Positions 1 to 9,952 of a stretch of DNA of 64,000 nucleotides are shown one piece after another; within the stretch, counting starts at the first letter, position 1, and each line of letters opens with the position of its first letter. A program made the position numbers and the translations under genes. The DNA comes from Zasmidium citrigriseum (lineage: Eukaryota > Ascomycota > Dothideomycetes > Mycosphaerellales > Mycosphaerellaceae): assembly GCA_002786025.1 (NCBI GenBank), contig NHNW01000016.1, positions 310,001-374,000 on the forward strand, given 5' to 3'. The notes beneath the pieces were generated by a model that was not told the DNA's origin, did not search any database, and saw only the letters and a list, made by a program, of their open reading frames with translations.

Positions 1-425
1 GCTAGATGCGGACCCGGGCTGATTGTTCGGCCCCCTGCTGCCCACGCGACTGCCGAGTACCTGCGGTCTCGGATCGTAATCCGGTGATAAGAGCATGGCT
101 ACTACACAGATGGCACGGATCTAAAGATCCAAAGATGCAAGGCACTTGAATGGATCGGCAAGTTTCGAAGTCTAAGATGACCGAAAGAGGCTGTGGTGCA
201 AAGCACGCCGGAGCGTGTCCGCTTGAAGGATCAACAGAGTATGCACTCGGCATGAAGACACCGAACGACAGAAACGATTTGTTCCGCCGGAGCACTGTGG
301 TAAGGTCTGTATTCGAAGCCGATTGCGGACCTTTCGGTTGCTTGTAGCTATATCATACACTGCCGCCGCCATGTGTTGAACTTCGGCGAGACCAGCATTC
401 CGCCCAGTTCAAACGAGTTCGTCAA
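1..425. other. Intergenic 5' flank, no gene seen
   Basis: This stretch precedes the MFS transporter that starts at 426. Open frames on both strands are short, have no recognisable domain and lack a convincing ATG context. It probably holds the transporter promoter and 5' UTR, but I recognise no specific element. Confidence 0.4.
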
Positions 426-2355
426 ATGGCCAACGCTCCTGATCATCCACTTGAAAATACCGACAACGATGGTATCCAGGCTCCCGATCTCGAAGCAAAC
501 ACCTCACCTCCTCAAGAAAGCTCCAAGACCTCCGAACCCTACCTCGTCAAATTCGAACCCAACGACCCAGCCAACCCCATGAACTGGTCCTTCCCCTACA
601 AAGCCTTCATCACAGCTCAACTCGGTCTCCTCGCCCTCGCAGCCTCTCTCGCAAGCTCCATCATCGCCCCAGCCGAGACCGCCATCTCGAAGCACTTCCA
701 CATCGGGCACGAGGTCTCCGTCCTGACAATCTCGCTCTTTGTGCTGGGCTTTGCGGTCGGACCGTTGATGTGGGCACCGATTGCTGAAGTGTATGGACGG
801 AAGTGGAGTATGTTGCCGGCGATGTTTGTGATGGGGTGTTTTACGATTGGGACGGCGGTTAGTCGGCACGCGCAGGATGTTTTTATTACGAGGTTCTTCG
901 GTGAGGGCAATATTTGAGACTGCATGCTATGGAGGCTGACGAATTCGAAGCTGGCGTATTTGGTTCTGCTCCTGTGAGTAATGTCAACGCCTCACTGGGA
1001 GATTTCTACGAGCCGAAAGCAAGAGGCATCGCCGTGTCGATATATGCGGTGATGGTCGTTGGCGGTCAGCACATTTGCAGCCCATCGACATTCAACAGTG
1101 TTGAACATTACTTCAGGTCCAACACTTGGTCCCGTCATAGGCAGTGCCCTTACAAACAACCCCCATCTCGGCTGGAGATGTAAGTCATTATGCCCCTTCT
1201 CCCTTCTCCGTCACGTACTGACCAAACAGGGACCGAATACATCTCGGCAATCTTCATCTTCGCAATCACAGTCGTACTTAACCTCAAGACCATGACTACC
1301 CATCAAATATTCGAGACCTCTCACTAACCTCCAACCCTGTGCTCTTAGGTCGCCACCCTCTTCCTCCCCGAACTCTACGCCCCCGTCCTCCTCAAACGCA
1401 AAGCCCAGCGCCTCCGTCTCAGTACAAACGACTCCCGCTACTACCACCCACACGAAAACGAACGAATGCGACCAAGCAACATCCTAGCAAAATACTTCTC
1501 CCGGCCCCTAATAATGCTCACAACCGAACCCATGTGCACCTGCATCGCAATCTACGCCTCCTTCGTCTACGGCCTTCTCTACATGACGCTCGAAGTCTTT
1601 CCCATAGTCTTTGCGGAGGAAAGGGGGTTTGGGCCTGTGGTGTCGACGTTGCCGTTCCTAGGATTGTTCGTTGGGATCCTCTGCTCAATAGGTGTCAATT
1701 TGGCCAACCAAAGTTTTTACGCTAGAGCTATGGAGAAGAATCATGGACGTGCGGCACCCGAGGCCAGACTGCCGCCCATGATCCTCGGAGGTGTATTCTT
1801 CACCACAGGTCTATTCTGGTTCGGATGGACGGCGGCGCCGAAATATCACTGGTCGATCTCTACTATCGCAGCTGGTGTGTCCTCTTCAACCCCCAGAGTA
1901 CACTCATCAACTAACACCCACTTGACAGGATTCATCGGCGCGGGCTTCAACATCATCTTCCAACAATGCATAAACTACCTCATAGACGTCCGTCAATCCC
2001 CCCCTTAACCCCCCCTATCCCCTGTCCCTTCTCCAACTACCAACTAACACATTCTACAGACCTACACCCTCTACGCCGCCTCCGCAACCTCAGCCAATAC
2101 ATTCCTCCGGTCGGCTTTCGCGTGTGGATTACCACTAGCAGCCGGTCCGATGTTTCGGAATATGGGTGTTGGACCGGCGTGTAGTGTTTTGGGGGCTGTG
2201 AGTTGTTTGGGGTTGCCGGTTCCGTAAGTGCGTTGTTTTTGTTGATGGGTGTGAGGGTGAGGGCTGACTCTGTGTGTGGCGGTAGGTTTGTGTTCATGAG
2301 GCATGGGAGGAGATTGAGGAAGAAGTCGAAGTTCGCGCCTGTGGAAGAGGAGTGA
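426..2355 (+). CDS. MFS drug/polyamine-type transporter (DHA1, 12 TM)
   Basis: Predicted plasma-membrane proton antiporter of the major facilitator superfamily, DHA1 type, as in yeast TPO and FLR1-like exporters; the substrate cannot be told. My model has eight exons: 426-900, 951-1064, 1117-1179, 1230-1273, 1349-1874, 1929-1987, 2060-2223 and 2286-2355, giving 504 residues. All junctions are GT-AG and in frame. Visible marks are the pre-TM1 segment DPANPMNWSFPYK, the TM2-TM3 loop with PIAEVYGRKW (MFS motif A region), and the sequence around ITRFFAGVFGSAPVSNV typical of this family. The N-terminus (about 55 residues) is hydrophilic and the C-terminus ends in basic residues. The fourth intron uses the donor GTACTT inside the codons for TVV; reading past it meets a stop. 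It converges on the acyl-CoA synthetase with only about 100 bp between stops. Confidence 0.85.
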
Positions 2356-2459
2356 AGAACGTTTGGGAGTGGTAGAAATAGAGATAGAGGGATAGACAAA
2401 GACATTCATAAATTCATCGAGATTTCGCTCCTCTATGTCCCTATGTCCCTCCCAACCCT

Positions 2460-4442
2460 TTACAACTTCACCTTCCCACCCACCAGTTGATCCCAATGGC
2501 TCTTCTCGAACACGGAGTACGTATCACTCCCCGGCCTCACCCAAAATATCGCATCCTCCCCACCCTCCTTCTCAATCGTCCCCACCTTCGCCGGATCAAC
2601 ACCCTCCTGCCGCAGTCCAACTTTATTCTGCTTATGATTATGAATATGCGCACTAGCCTTCTGCACCCTCAAAAACACCGGGACCGCATATCTCGGCAGC
2701 CTCGCTCGGCAATACTCCAGCAAGTCCTTGAAGAAAGTCTCATCCGGGGTAGTAGTGAGTTGCAACGCCGCACACCCAGCCCTTCCCTCATGTCCAGGAA
2801 TCTCCACGCCGTAGACATTCGCTTCAGCGATGTGGCGGAAATGCCCCAGGACCTCGCCGACTTCTGCGGTCGAGACGTTTTCGGATTTCCAGCGGAAAGT
2901 ATCCCCCAACCGATCCATGAAATACCAGTGCCCATCCGTCGTTCTTCTCAACGCATCCCCGGAGCGATAGTACAAATCCCCTTTCGTGAAGACGTCGACG
3001 GCGAAACGTTTATTCGTCGCCTCCTCATTCTTCCAATACCCCCCAAAAGCCGCGCGATCAGGGACCGCGACGAGCATTTCGCCGCCTTCTTCGTAGGTTG
3101 TTCGTCGGGCGAAGCCGGTCTGTGGGTCCCGCCAGATGTCGCCGGTTTCGAAGTCGATGGCGACGGGGACGTAGACGTTGCGGAGCATGAAGCGGAGGAT
3201 GCCGCCGTGGTGGCCTACGCAGGCGTTTGTGTAGGGGCCTGTGGCGTAGTTTAGGAGTTGGAAGACGCCTTCGGAGGAGTTGAAGAATTCGGCGATTTCG
3301 GGGATGTTGAATCTTTCTTGGAGTTTGTGCCAGACGTCTGGTCGCAGGCCGTTGCCGTACGCTAGACGGAGGCGATGTTCTCGTTCCAGTGGGTGTGGTG
3401 GCGCGGCGAGGAGGTATCGTGCTGTTTCGCCGACGTAGATGAACATGGTAGATTGAGAGTGGTAGATGTCGTCCCAGAAGTTCTTGACAGAAAAGCGTGG
3501 AGCAATGGCGACGCCAATACCACCCAGGAGAGCGCATGAGGTCGTGATGAGGCCTGTGCCGTGGTAGAGCGGCATGGGGCTGTACCAGCAGTCGTAGCCG
3601 CGTTTGGCGCGGAAGGCTGGGTCAAAGTGGGATCCGAGAAGCCAGAGGCGGGCGACGGTGAAGGGGCAGCCTTTGGGGAGACCAGTCGTTCCAGACTAAC
3701 AAACATCATTAGCAGGTCCCGGCGACATCGTATGATACTTTACCACTCACAGTATAAATCAACCCAAACGGCCACTCTCCCTTCATCCCCTTCCTCAACT
3801 CATCCCCCGGAACCTTAACCTCCCTCCCCTTAACCACATTCTTCAAACCCCCATCAAGCGTAACAATCCTCGCCCCAGCAGCCTCAATCTCCCCTCTCGA
3901 CTCCTCAATCCGCCTCTGACACCCGTCATCCTCATCCACAATCAAAAGCGGACTCCCCGCAACCTTCAAACAATGCATCAAAGCCCTCCCCTCCAGATTA
4001 TAGTTAATCAGCGCCGGTCCAGCTCCAATGCACAGCGTGGCGAAGAAAATGAGAAGGAATTCGGCGCTGTTGTGCAGGTACATCGCCACCAGATCGCCCG
4101 GTTTGATGCCTTGCTCGAGCATCCAATTGGCGTAACGGACGACATCGTCGTGGAGTTGGCGGAATGTCCAGGTTCCTTCACGGGTCCAGATGGCGCGGTC
4201 GTTGGGTTGCCGTGCGCATGTCTCGGCGAGGATGTACCAGGGGGAGATCTTGTCTTGTTGCACGGCTTTGGTGTAGACCTTCTCGGCTTGCTTGCCTTTG
4301 GTGATGACTTTGAGGTCTTTGCGGATTTGGTATTTGCCGTCGAGGTAGGCTGCCGCGGCTAGGCCGCCGGCTGCGAGGGCTAATGTGTTGTTAGTAGTTG
4401 TAGAGATTGGAGGTGAGGTTGAGCAAGCTTACCTAAAGCCAT
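2460..4442 (-). CDS. FAT1: Fatty acid transport protein / very-long-chain acyl-CoA synthetase
   Basis: Predicted FATP/Fat1-family AMP-forming enzyme that activates long or very long chain fatty acids to acyl-CoA and couples this to uptake. Exons on the minus strand are 4442-4433 (10 nt), 4379-3751 and 3695-2460, giving 624 residues, the usual family length. The P-loop-like signature IYTSGTTGLPKG spans the second splice junction near residue 214. The FATP motif DRLGDTFRWKSENVST lies near residue 474. The N-terminus MALALAAGGLAAAAYLDG is a likely membrane segment. The tiny first exon is supported by GT-AG borders and by the hydrophobic N-terminus it restores. The protein ends in KVKL, which loosely resembles a peroxisomal PTS1 tripeptide (the yeast Fat1 end is similar), so peroxisome, ER or lipid-droplet location is possible. 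Its stop is near that of the convergent MFS gene. Confidence 0.88.
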
Positions 4443-5368
4443 GGATTCCAGGCAAGACGAATCGAGATGCGGTCGCTGGCTGGGTTCAAGGCTTGGAGGA
4501 AACTCTGATCGCCAACGAGGCTGTCAGGCGCACAAGATCTATCCAAACAGAATGCGAGTGAAAGCCAAGTAAATTGAGAGGCTATGTGATGATGAGAAAG
4601 ATGAAAACATTTCGGTACAACTGTTGTGATCACAGAGCCCCGCCTCGCCTCTGAGGATCTTCCTCGGTGAGTAGAATTCCCGAGGGAGGCGTATGCCTGA
4701 CTTGAAGAAGCTGCGGAATCGCATCCATTGCCACTTTCATATATATGGGCATTGCAAGGATCTTGCTGCTGCCTCTCTCATAGGATGTCAGCACCTAGCT
4801 TTATCGTTCTGACCAGAAACATGAAAGGATGTTGAGCATTGAACTCTTCGAGACTCGGCATCTGTCGGCTCTTCAAAACGGAGCTGGGTCCGTGGGGGCC
4901 CGCGGCTACCCAAATTCAAAATCAGGGCCCTTCTTCCACTATTCGAGTCACGTCGAACGACATCGAGAACAATATCTGGATCTGAAGAGTGCGTAAGAGA
5001 CAAATGCGTTGGCGTCCAGAATCATCGTGCTCTCAAGCCGAATGGTCTTGGTCTCGCTATCGGTTGCCATTGCGAGCTACTTCTGCTTCTGGATAATGTA
5101 CAGATTGTATCGAATCTTTCCAGGTTTCTGCAGAGCCGGCTTGTCCTGGAGAGTGCGCTATGTGGCAGCCTTCTGCGACAGACGTGCGAACTGATGTCTC
5201 AGGTACTTTCGACTGAACTGCTTTCCCAACCCGTATCAATTCAATGGCAGGTTCTGGTCCATATGGATATGATGGGAACCTCACAGCATGCAACAGCGTG
5301 CTGTTTGGCACTGTCATTGACAGAAGCAACCAGAGTGGAGATTATGTGGCCATCAATCTTGAATTTTT
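4443..5368. other. Intergenic region, promoter of the acyl-CoA synthetase
   Basis: About 0.9 kb between the start of the acyl-CoA synthetase (minus) and the stop of the Sam37 gene (minus). Only short open frames without recognisable domains are present. An alternating AT run at 4739-4746 could act as a TATA element for the minus-strand gene; nothing else stands out. Confidence 0.4.
4739..4746 (-). promoter_or_regulatory. Possible TATA element
   Basis: An ATATATAT run lies about 300 bp upstream of the acyl-CoA synthetase ATG on its coding strand. Position and composition fit a TATA box with a long leader, but this is weak evidence because no transcript start is visible. Confidence 0.25.
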
Positions 5369-6706
5369 TCATCCAGCTTGACCAGCCTGCGGTCCCAGCA
5401 ATCGAATTCCGGCAAGAGCATCCCCAAGGTGACCGAAATCCGAGAGTCGTTTGCGTCCAAAGATCTGCACTTCATCCCCACGCGGCCAGACAAAAGTGCC
5501 AGTCCGAACGGCTAGGTATCCAGCAGCTGCCAGCGAAGACACCATGGTGATCAAGATGGTCCACAAGTGTCTGTCGAGGAACGGAAATCGCTTCGCATCC
5601 CGTAGGTGCAGTGTTTGTGTACCAAGGATGGGGATTTGTTCCCACAGGGCCCCTCGTATTTCGCCCAAGGTCTTACTGAAAGTCGGTGCAGACTGTGGCA
5701 TCCAGGGTAGAGACAGGTTCCGTTGTTTTCGTTCTGCAACGACTTCCTGCCGTGATTTGCACTTGGACAGCGCAAGGACATCTTCTACGTCCGTCTTAGA
5801 AACCCGATCCTCATGTACCCGCTCAGTAAATTGCATCAAGTGCATATAGTCGCTCGGTGCTCCGGGTGTCTTCTTCTTATTCTTCCTCTTCAACGTAGAC
5901 GACAGCCAATCCTGCGGCAGCTCAGGCATCCCCATCAACGACAGATACCCATACAGCAGACAATCCACCGCCGTGGGTTTCTCCGTATCAAGCAAATACT
6001 CCTTACTCCCCAGTGCTTCACTTAACGGCTCAAAGAAATTCTCCGCAAGAGTATGCAACTTAAACACAGCCGAATGCTGCGGCTGCTGCAAGAGACTGCG
6101 AACGGTATCCTTCCTAGGCAACAACAGACTTGCTCTCTTCTGCGTCTCAGCTTCGAAACCAGGCTCTTTACCCACCCCCTCAAAGCCCGGCGGACGATGG
6201 CTCATGTCTTCATGGACGTTATCAACGTCGATGCTCGAGATGCCCAGGTGCTCAGTTCGCGCTCTCGCGGCATTACGGCGTTTGGGAGGGAGGACGTAGT
6301 TGGCGTGCCAGGGCAGGATTTTGGAATAGGCGGGTCTGGTGGCATGGCGGTAGTTCTCGAAGCTGACGTATAACGATATGTCGAGAAGAGTCTCAGCGTG
6401 GGATTCGATGAAGGAGGTCAGGGCGATTGAGTCGGCGCGTTGGTTGGGCGTGAGATCAGAGCTCTCCGTGAGAATTCGCTTGTTGGTGAGGTGCCGGACG
6501 ATGTTGCTGTAGCCGGAGACTTGTGCCTGGCCGTCGATCAGGAACGGCAGGCGATGTGCTTGCTCGTGGGTTGGGATGAGGTCGTATTTGTTACGAACGT
6601 GGGCCTGGAGGAGTGCCACTGCGGCATTGCATTCGGCGTCGATTGAAGGGAGACCAAAGGCGGGGCCGAGGATGAAGAGCTGCGTTGTCCGTTCTTCTGC
6701 TTCCAT
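5369..6706 (-). CDS. SAM37: Sam37/metaxin-like mitochondrial outer membrane assembly protein
   Basis: Predicted subunit of the mitochondrial sorting and assembly machinery (SAM/TOB), which inserts beta-barrel proteins into the outer membrane. A single exon encodes 445 residues. The N-terminal segment TTQLFILGPAFGLPSIDAEC followed by LPFLIDGQAQVSGYSNIVRH is the metaxin/Tom37 thioredoxin-like domain, where a query residue chain scans the substrate organelle. The helical GST-C-like part follows, with EYLLDTEKPTAVDCLLYGYL near the middle, as in metaxins. A C-terminal hydrophobic segment (HLWTILITMVSSLAAAGYLA) suits a tail anchor. I chose the ATG at 6706 because it directly precedes the conserved N-terminal strand; the frame upstream has no better ATG. 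The stop is at 5369-5371. Identification rests on domain layout rather than a diagnostic motif. Confidence 0.8.
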   Translation of the reverse strand: MEAEERTTQLFILGPAFGLPSIDAECNAAVALLQAHVRNKYDLIPTHEQAHRLPFLIDGQAQVSGYSNIVRHLTNKRILTESSDLTPNQRADSIALTSFIESHAETLLDISLYVSFENYRHATRPAYSKILPWHANYVLPPKRRNAARARTEHLGISSIDVDNVHEDMSHRPPGFEGVGKEPGFEAETQKRASLLLPRKDTVRSLLQQPQHSAVFKLHTLAENFFEPLSEALGSKEYLLDTEKPTAVDCLLYGYLSLMGMPELPQDWLSSTLKRKNKKKTPGAPSDYMHLMQFTERVHEDRVSKTDVEDVLALSKCKSRQEVVAERKQRNLSLPWMPQSAPTFSKTLGEIRGALWEQIPILGTQTLHLRDAKRFPFLDRHLWTILITMVSSLAAAGYLAVRTGTFVWPRGDEVQIFGRKRLSDFGHLGDALAGIRLLGPQAGQAG

Positions 6707-7440
6707 TTTGTGAGAAGATTCACTTGTCGGTGGATCACATGCAAATGTTAAGAAAAGCAAGCGTTGGACAAGAAGGAAGGAGCTTTGGATTATGTAAGCG
6801 ACTTAGTGAAAGTCTAATCGTGGCAAGCGCTTCCCATGCTTCGACGTCTTCTCATCAACGCTCGAGCAATCCTCAAGTCTTCCATCTATCTATCGATCAT
6901 GTCGCCAGTGGACTCAACGCAAATACATGCATGCTTCACATGTTGCCAGTCCTCCAAAATACCACCCTTCACCCTCCCCTTCGCGCTACCACCCCTGTCT
7001 CAGCTGAACCCCAAAACCACCACACACCAGAAAGAGAATATCTAGAACGCCACTCTGCTTGGCCAACACTTCGTGGCGGCTCATTACTAACTGCACTGTA
7101 AGCGTATGTCTTGAAGCCGACAGGGATCTCCTTCAGCTGTTCCAAGCGAGACCATATATCGCTGGCTATATTGGGACAGCCTGATGCAGCGTGCAGAAGA
7201 CCACATGCCAGCTGGAGCAACAAGTGTTACACGGCGTATTCAGCCTGGGGCGAGAGGCGAGGTGATGGGGATCGATAGGAAGTATATATGTGGTAGGCAA
7301 GCAGTCTGAATACCGATTTTCGGATTATCGAGCAACCTGCGTCTCCATTCCATCTAGCTACCATCTTCGATTTCCCCTTCTTTTTTGAAGAAATAATCAA
7401 GCCTATTATCGACTTGGCGTTGTAAAACTACTTGCTCGCA
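6707..7440. other. Divergent intergenic region
   Basis: About 0.7 kb between Sam37 (minus) and the Cys-rich protein gene (plus). I find no supported gene. The right part holds a TATA-like element at 7283-7288 for the plus-strand gene. Promoter and leader for Sam37 must lie in the left part. Confidence 0.4.
7283..7288 (+). promoter_or_regulatory. TATA-like element upstream of the Cys-rich protein gene
   Basis: The sequence AGTATATATG lies about 155 bp before the ATG at 7441, a sensible distance for a fungal TATA box plus a short leader. A TATA promoter would fit a regulated, non-housekeeping gene. This is inference from sequence only. Confidence 0.35.
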
Positions 7441-8214
7441 ATGCCACCCAAGCAACCCACCCGCAAAACGCATCCTCCCCAACGGGGCTACATCTCCCAG
7501 CCCGCCCCCGTCTACGCACCCCAACGAGGCGGCCATCGAGGACAGGCTCGAGCAACCAACAGCTACCAAATGCACCCCATCCCCCGAGGACAACCCCCCG
7601 CTCGTGGTCACCATCCAGTCCAAGGCCACGGGAAACCTCATCCTCAACACGCTCCACGGCCAGCACCGCAACACCACCACTCCGCCCCAGCTCCAACCCA
7701 CCACACAACAACGACACACCACTACCACCACACCTCCTCCCCCAGCCGCAACTACGGAAAGGTGGCTGCCGCGGGCGTCGGAGGCGCGGCCCTGGGAGCC
7801 TGGGCCGGGTATGAGTACAGCCAGAGCAACGGGAGTACGCAGAATATCACGTACAACACCTACAATCAGGAACAGAATCAGAACAATGTGTACCAGGAAC
7901 AGAATAACGACAACAGCTATTACGAGGGCGATCAGTACCAGAACAACGAGTACTACCAGAATAACGAATACAACGGGCGAGTCAGCGACGACTATGATGT
8001 TCAGACTGGCAATCAGGATGAGGGTGCGTACAAGCCCTGGGAGAATCAAACGGCTGTGAATGCGCAGGGGAATGGGAATCCAGATGCCGATGATGGATGT
8101 TGCTGTTGTGGCGATAGCGACTGCTGTGGCGATTGCGATTGTGACTGTTGTGGAGGGTGTTTTGGTGGGAATGATAATGGGAAGGATGATAGTGATGGGT
8201 GTTGTTGCTGTTGA
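7441..8214 (+). CDS. Low-complexity His/Asn-Gln/Cys-rich protein, function unknown
   Basis: A 257-residue intronless protein that I do not recognise. It has four zones. Residues 1-105 are basic and rich in Pro, Gln and His, with several HH and HHH clusters. Next comes a short Gly/Ala hydrophobic stretch (KVAAAGVGGAALGAWAGYEY) resembling a glycine-zipper or weak membrane helix. Then comes a Tyr/Asn/Gln-rich segment of about 75 residues that looks prion-like. The tail has about 20 cysteines in CCCC, CC and CDC groups and ends in CCCC. There is no N-terminal signal peptide. Cys-rich ends of this kind occur in CYSTM-type and palmitoylated membrane proteins and in metal-binding proteins, so either membrane attachment or metal binding is possible. 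The start is the ATG at 7441; the upstream in-frame triplet is TTG. A TATA-like element precedes it. Confidence 0.75.
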   Translation: MPPKQPTRKTHPPQRGYISQPAPVYAPQRGGHRGQARATNSYQMHPIPRGQPPARGHHPVQGHGKPHPQHAPRPAPQHHHSAPAPTHHTTTTHHYHHTSSPSRNYGKVAAAGVGGAALGAWAGYEYSQSNGSTQNITYNTYNQEQNQNNVYQEQNNDNSYYEGDQYQNNEYYQNNEYNGRVSDDYDVQTGNQDEGAYKPWENQTAVNAQGNGNPDADDGCCCCGDSDCCGDCDCDCCGGCFGGNDNGKDDSDGCCCC

Positions 8215-8395
8215 AGTGGCTTCTTGTTACATAATTCGTTGAATGTGGGGTGTTCTACTTGTGGTCTCCTCATGAGAGAACTTCTATGCCTGAATATTTT
8301 GTTCCAGCCAGTGGAACATCTGCATCTGCATCTTCTGCTGTGGCTGTATCTTGAGCCGCCATTTCAGCAGGTGCGCCGTGTCGCCTTGCCTCTTT

Positions 8396-9718
8396 TCAAG
8401 CAGTGCCCTTAACCATCGACTCAGTCACAACATCGAACCAGCCTTCGTCATCCTCATCCATCTTCTCATCCTCACTCTCCCAATCTTCCTCACTGTCCGT
8501 GTCTCCAATCACCGCGAAGCTCTGCTCGCTCTTAGCATCCTCTTCATCGCCCTTGTACCCGTCATCCTCCGAGAGCTCCAACGCTTCCATCTTCTCGATG
8601 ATCTCGAAGTCCTCAGTCTCATCTCTCTGCTTCCGAGACCGAGGAGTCTTCTGGGGGCTGACGGTCTTTCGCGGACTGATAGTCTTCTTCGGGCTTCGGA
8701 ACTCCTTTCCCATAGCATCGGCGATCTGCTCCTCCAGCCAGCTCTGCGTCACGGCGCCCTTGGGCTCCTTGGTCTCGATGTCTTGCAGGCGTGCCAGGAG
8801 CGAGCCCTGCTGCGTCATCCGAAGAGACTCGCTCCCACTCTTTGGACGGAGGCTTGGATGAACGAGTCGGCGAGAAGGCGTTGAGCGCACACGAGGGCTG
8901 GAGAACGAGCCCGTCGACTCCTCCTCAATCCGCTTCAGTGGCCGACCACTAGACTCCGAATCCTCCTCGCTGTCTTGGCCATAGGAGAGCGTCGGCATGA
9001 CGAACTTGATCTGTGGCGAGGCAGCGAAGACATCGTCGCTGGACTGCTGCGTGGGGTTACTCGAAACGAAGATGAAGGAGTCGGTATTCGATTCGATGTC
9101 GGCTTCGGAGCCGGAGGCTGTGGGTTTGCTGTCGAGGGTGGCGAAGGCGTCGAGTTCGTTGGTCGAGATAGTGTGGGGGGTGTAGTGGTCGTCGTTGTCG
9201 ATTGGAGCAGTCGCGCGCTCGAGTGCTAGAAGCGAGAGACGGTCGAGGAGAGCTGCTTTGCAGCAAGATGCTTGGTATGCAGCCTCGAGACGGAGCAGGC
9301 TCGCGAGATCGGAACGTCGCTGATGCTGTTCGTAGGCTTGAAGGCGAGCGCGGGCTTGCATGGCTCTCACGGTTGGCGAGAGGGCTTTGAGGCTCAAGTC
9401 GGTGGATGCAGCGGTGGAGAACTGGAAGTTCTGGTCGAGGTCGGGCTTTTGAGGGGAGACCTTGATATGGTCAGTATGTCTGCTATCGCGACTTGGTGTA
9501 GGGTGTCATACCTGCTGGACAGCCTGAGGCCGTGGCTGAGGTCGTGCCTTGACATTGCGAGTCGGGCGATGGCTTCTCTTGGCTGCATGTGGTTTGGCGG
9601 GTTGCATATGCGCTGCAAGATCGGAGGTCAGGAGAAAGTCGAGGCGGAAGTGCAGGCCTTTGTCTTTGACCTTGGATGAGGAAGGAGCAGTCTTACTCGG
9701 TGCGTTGCGAGTCTCCAT
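8396..9718 (-). CDS. Conserved-looking fungal protein with SPKK-like repeats and acidic tail
   Basis: Two exons, 9718-9512 and 9460-8396, joined by a 51-nt GT-AG intron, give 423 residues. I do not recognise the family. The basic N-terminus (about 70 residues) is followed by a helical segment with LSPTVRAMQARARLQAYEQH near residue 90. The middle is Ser/Thr-rich. Near residues 320-350 there is a run of S/T-P-basic motifs (SPKKTISPRKTVSPQKTPR) like histone H1 SPKK or clustered CDK sites. The C-terminus is strongly acidic with a WFDVV patch. A nuclear or cell-cycle-regulated protein is a guess from composition. The ATG at 9718 has a good context (CCACAATGG); the longer frame upstream begins with GTG. 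The downstream neighbour, the Cys-rich gene, converges on it. Confidence 0.65.
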
Positions 9719-9952
9719 TGTGGCAGTTCTGCAATCGGGTAAGGATGTGGACACTACGACAAGGAAGATGGCGGTGGTGATTCGGAAGAGGATGCAGTAG
9801 ATTGTCGGGCTCTAAGTACCCAGAGCACAGACCCCGCGGCGCTGCGTTCACCAGCCAATGCCTCGTCACATGCGCTTGTAACTTTTCCCGCGAGTGAATG
9901 CCTCCTCGAACGTCTTTTGTCACCCCCTCCTACCAGCCGATGCTACCCGCCC

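Noticed and set aside
1274..1348. Apparent missing splice donor in the MFS gene, suggesting a pseudogene
   Set aside because: Reading to LNLKT leaves no GT before the in-frame stop, but an upstream donor GTACTT at 1274 gives a normal GT-AG intron and the expected sequence TVVATLFLPE.
7354..8049. Minus-strand frame with a long Val/Ile-rich hydrophobic start
   Set aside because: It is the complement of the Asn/Gln/Tyr-rich segment of the plus-strand gene, which automatically reads as Val/Ile/Leu.
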